Shown: in pieces, positions 63,223 to 64,000 of the stretch
Position numbering within the stretch: the stretch's first letter is position 1
Layout of the letters: each line of letters opens with the position of its first letter
Assembly: GCF_007677875.1 (NCBI RefSeq)
Contig: NZ_VEDO01000001.1
Coordinates: 186,001-250,000 of the forward strand
Reading direction: 5' to 3'
DNA length: 64,000 nt
Origin: Variovorax boronicumulans
GTDB taxonomy: Bacteria; Pseudomonadota; Gammaproteobacteria; Burkholderiales; Burkholderiaceae_C
The notes under the pieces: model-generated
Told to the model about the DNA's origin: nothing
The model's input: the letters and a program-made list of their open reading frames with translations, nothing else
Databases searched by the model: none
Program-made: the position numbers and the translations under genes

Positions 63223-64000
63223 GGCTTGGCCCTGCGGTCGAACAGCTGCTTGAGCGAGCCCGCGATGCCCTGCGGGAACAGCAGAACCAGCAACAAGATG
63301 ATGCCGCCGAGCATGGCGCGCCAGTAGTCGGTGTTGCGCGCCACGGTGTCGTGCAGCCATGTGAAGCTGACCGCACCCACCACCGGGCCGGCCAGGGTCT
63401 GGATGCCGCCCAGCAGCACCATGACCAACCCGTCGATGGACTTGGTGACGTTCAGCGACTCGGGCGAGATGCTGCCCTTGGAGAAGGCGTACAGCGCACC
63501 CGCCAGGCCGCCCACGGCGCCGGCCACGACGAAAGCGGCCCACTGCATGCGTTTGACGTCGATGCCGATGGCATCGGCGCGCAGCACCGAGTCGCGCCCC
63601 GCCCGCAGCGCATAGCCGAAGGGCGAGAACAGCACGCGCCGCAGCCACCAGATGCCCAAAGCCACGAGCACCAGCGTGAGCCAGTAGTACATGCGCTTGT
63701 CGGCGAATGCGGCCGAGGGCCACACACCTGTCAGCCCGTTGCTGCCGCCCGTGAAGCTGTCCCACTGGTAGGTGACGGCCCAGGTGATCTGCGCGAAGGC
63801 CAGCGTGAGCATGGCCAGGTAGACGCCCGACAGCCGCACCGCGAACCAGCCGTAGACCACCGCGCCCAGCGCTGCCACGAGCGGCGCCAGCACCAGCGCG
63901 GCCTCCATCGGCAGGCCACCGGCGCGCACGAACAGCGCCGCCGCATAGGCGCCCAGGCCGAAGTAGGCCGCGTGGCCGAAGGAGTGCATGCCCGCCGGCC
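63219..64000 (-). CDS. livM: ABC transporter permease, LivM-type (N-terminus cut by window)
   Basis: About 260 residues of a LivM-like permease; the frame runs off the right edge, so the first helices are missing. Conserved core: SFGHAAYFGLGAYAAALFV, RLSGVYLAMLTLAFAQITWA, SPFGYALRAGRDSVLRADAI, AFVVAGAVGGLAGALYAFSK and VMVLLGGIQTLAGPVVGAVS. Ends in a basic tail (QLFDRRAKP). The remaining LivH and substrate-binding protein genes probably lie beyond the window. Confidence 0.92.
   Translation of the reverse strand, partial: PAGMHSFGHAAYFGLGAYAAALFVRAGGLPMEAALVLAPLVAALGAVVYGWFAVRLSGVYLAMLTLAFAQITWAVTYQWDSFTGGSNGLTGVWPSAAFADKRMYYWLTLVLVALGIWWLRRVLFSPFGYALRAGRDSVLRADAIGIDVKRMQWAAFVVAGAVGGLAGALYAFSKGSISPESLNVTKSIDGLVMVLLGGIQTLAGPVVGAVSFTWLHDTVARNTDYWRAMLGGIILLLVLLFPQGIAGSLKQLFDRRAKP

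Overview
The window is high-GC DNA from a betaproteobacterium, most likely Burkholderiales near Comamonadaceae/Sphaerotilaceae. The left flank (argJ, a DUF815 ATPase, a Nudix gene, then yacG-zapD-coaE-pilD-pilC-pilB on the other strand) is a familiar chromosomal neighbourhood in that order. Almost every base is coding; no gap exceeds about 220 bp. I saw no tRNA, rRNA, CRISPR array or insertion sequence. All family names, including TIGR numbers, are recalled from memory and were not searched.

The main content, about 8.2-57 kb, is one very large exopolysaccharide locus of the exosortase A (XrtA/PEP-CTERM) type. It opens with an exosortase-associated acyltransferase and a nucleotide-sugar epimerase (8226-9976). 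After a 217-bp regulatory gap, 21 plus-strand genes (10194-35955) follow with overlaps or gaps under 20 bp: export lipoprotein, chain-length protein, tyrosine autokinase, outer-membrane barrel, ATPase, deacetylase, FemAB-like protein, glycosyltransferases, XrtA itself (fused to an EpsI domain), an asparagine-synthase-like amidotransferase, wecB/wecC, a small membrane protein, a polymerase/ligase, a deacetylase-glycosyltransferase fusion and a flippase. A minus-strand block (35928-42826) then carries two sugar-transfer-like proteins, a full GDP-D-glycero-alpha-D-manno-heptose pathway (gmhA, heptose kinase, gmhB, guanylyltransferase) and a membrane-anchored beta-helix protein.

The next section (42886-48900) holds a GNAT/FemAB-like protein and the exosortase-A-associated small-molecule cassette: two alpha/beta hydrolases, an acyl carrier protein, an AMP-dependent ligase and a PLP decarboxylase, whose product is unknown to me. 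Then come an MBOAT acylase with an SGNH partner (AlgI/AlgJ-like O-acetylation), ugd, and a second polymerase/chain-length pair (52833-56975). Both proteins of this pair are odd: the polymerase carries a carbohydrate-binding-like insert, and the chain-length protein ends in what looks like a dead tyrosine-recombinase fold.

The right flank (56979-64000, minus strand) is metabolic: livM-livG-livF transporter genes followed by a Tat-signal nicotinamidase and nicA/nicB nicotinate dehydrogenase, with NicB carrying a membrane segment and three haem c sites. Predicted polymer sugars are uronic acids (UDP-GlcA/GalA), ManNAcA and heptose, with O-acetylation. No PEP-CTERM substrate protein, priming sugar transferase or PrsK/PrsR regulator lies inside the window.
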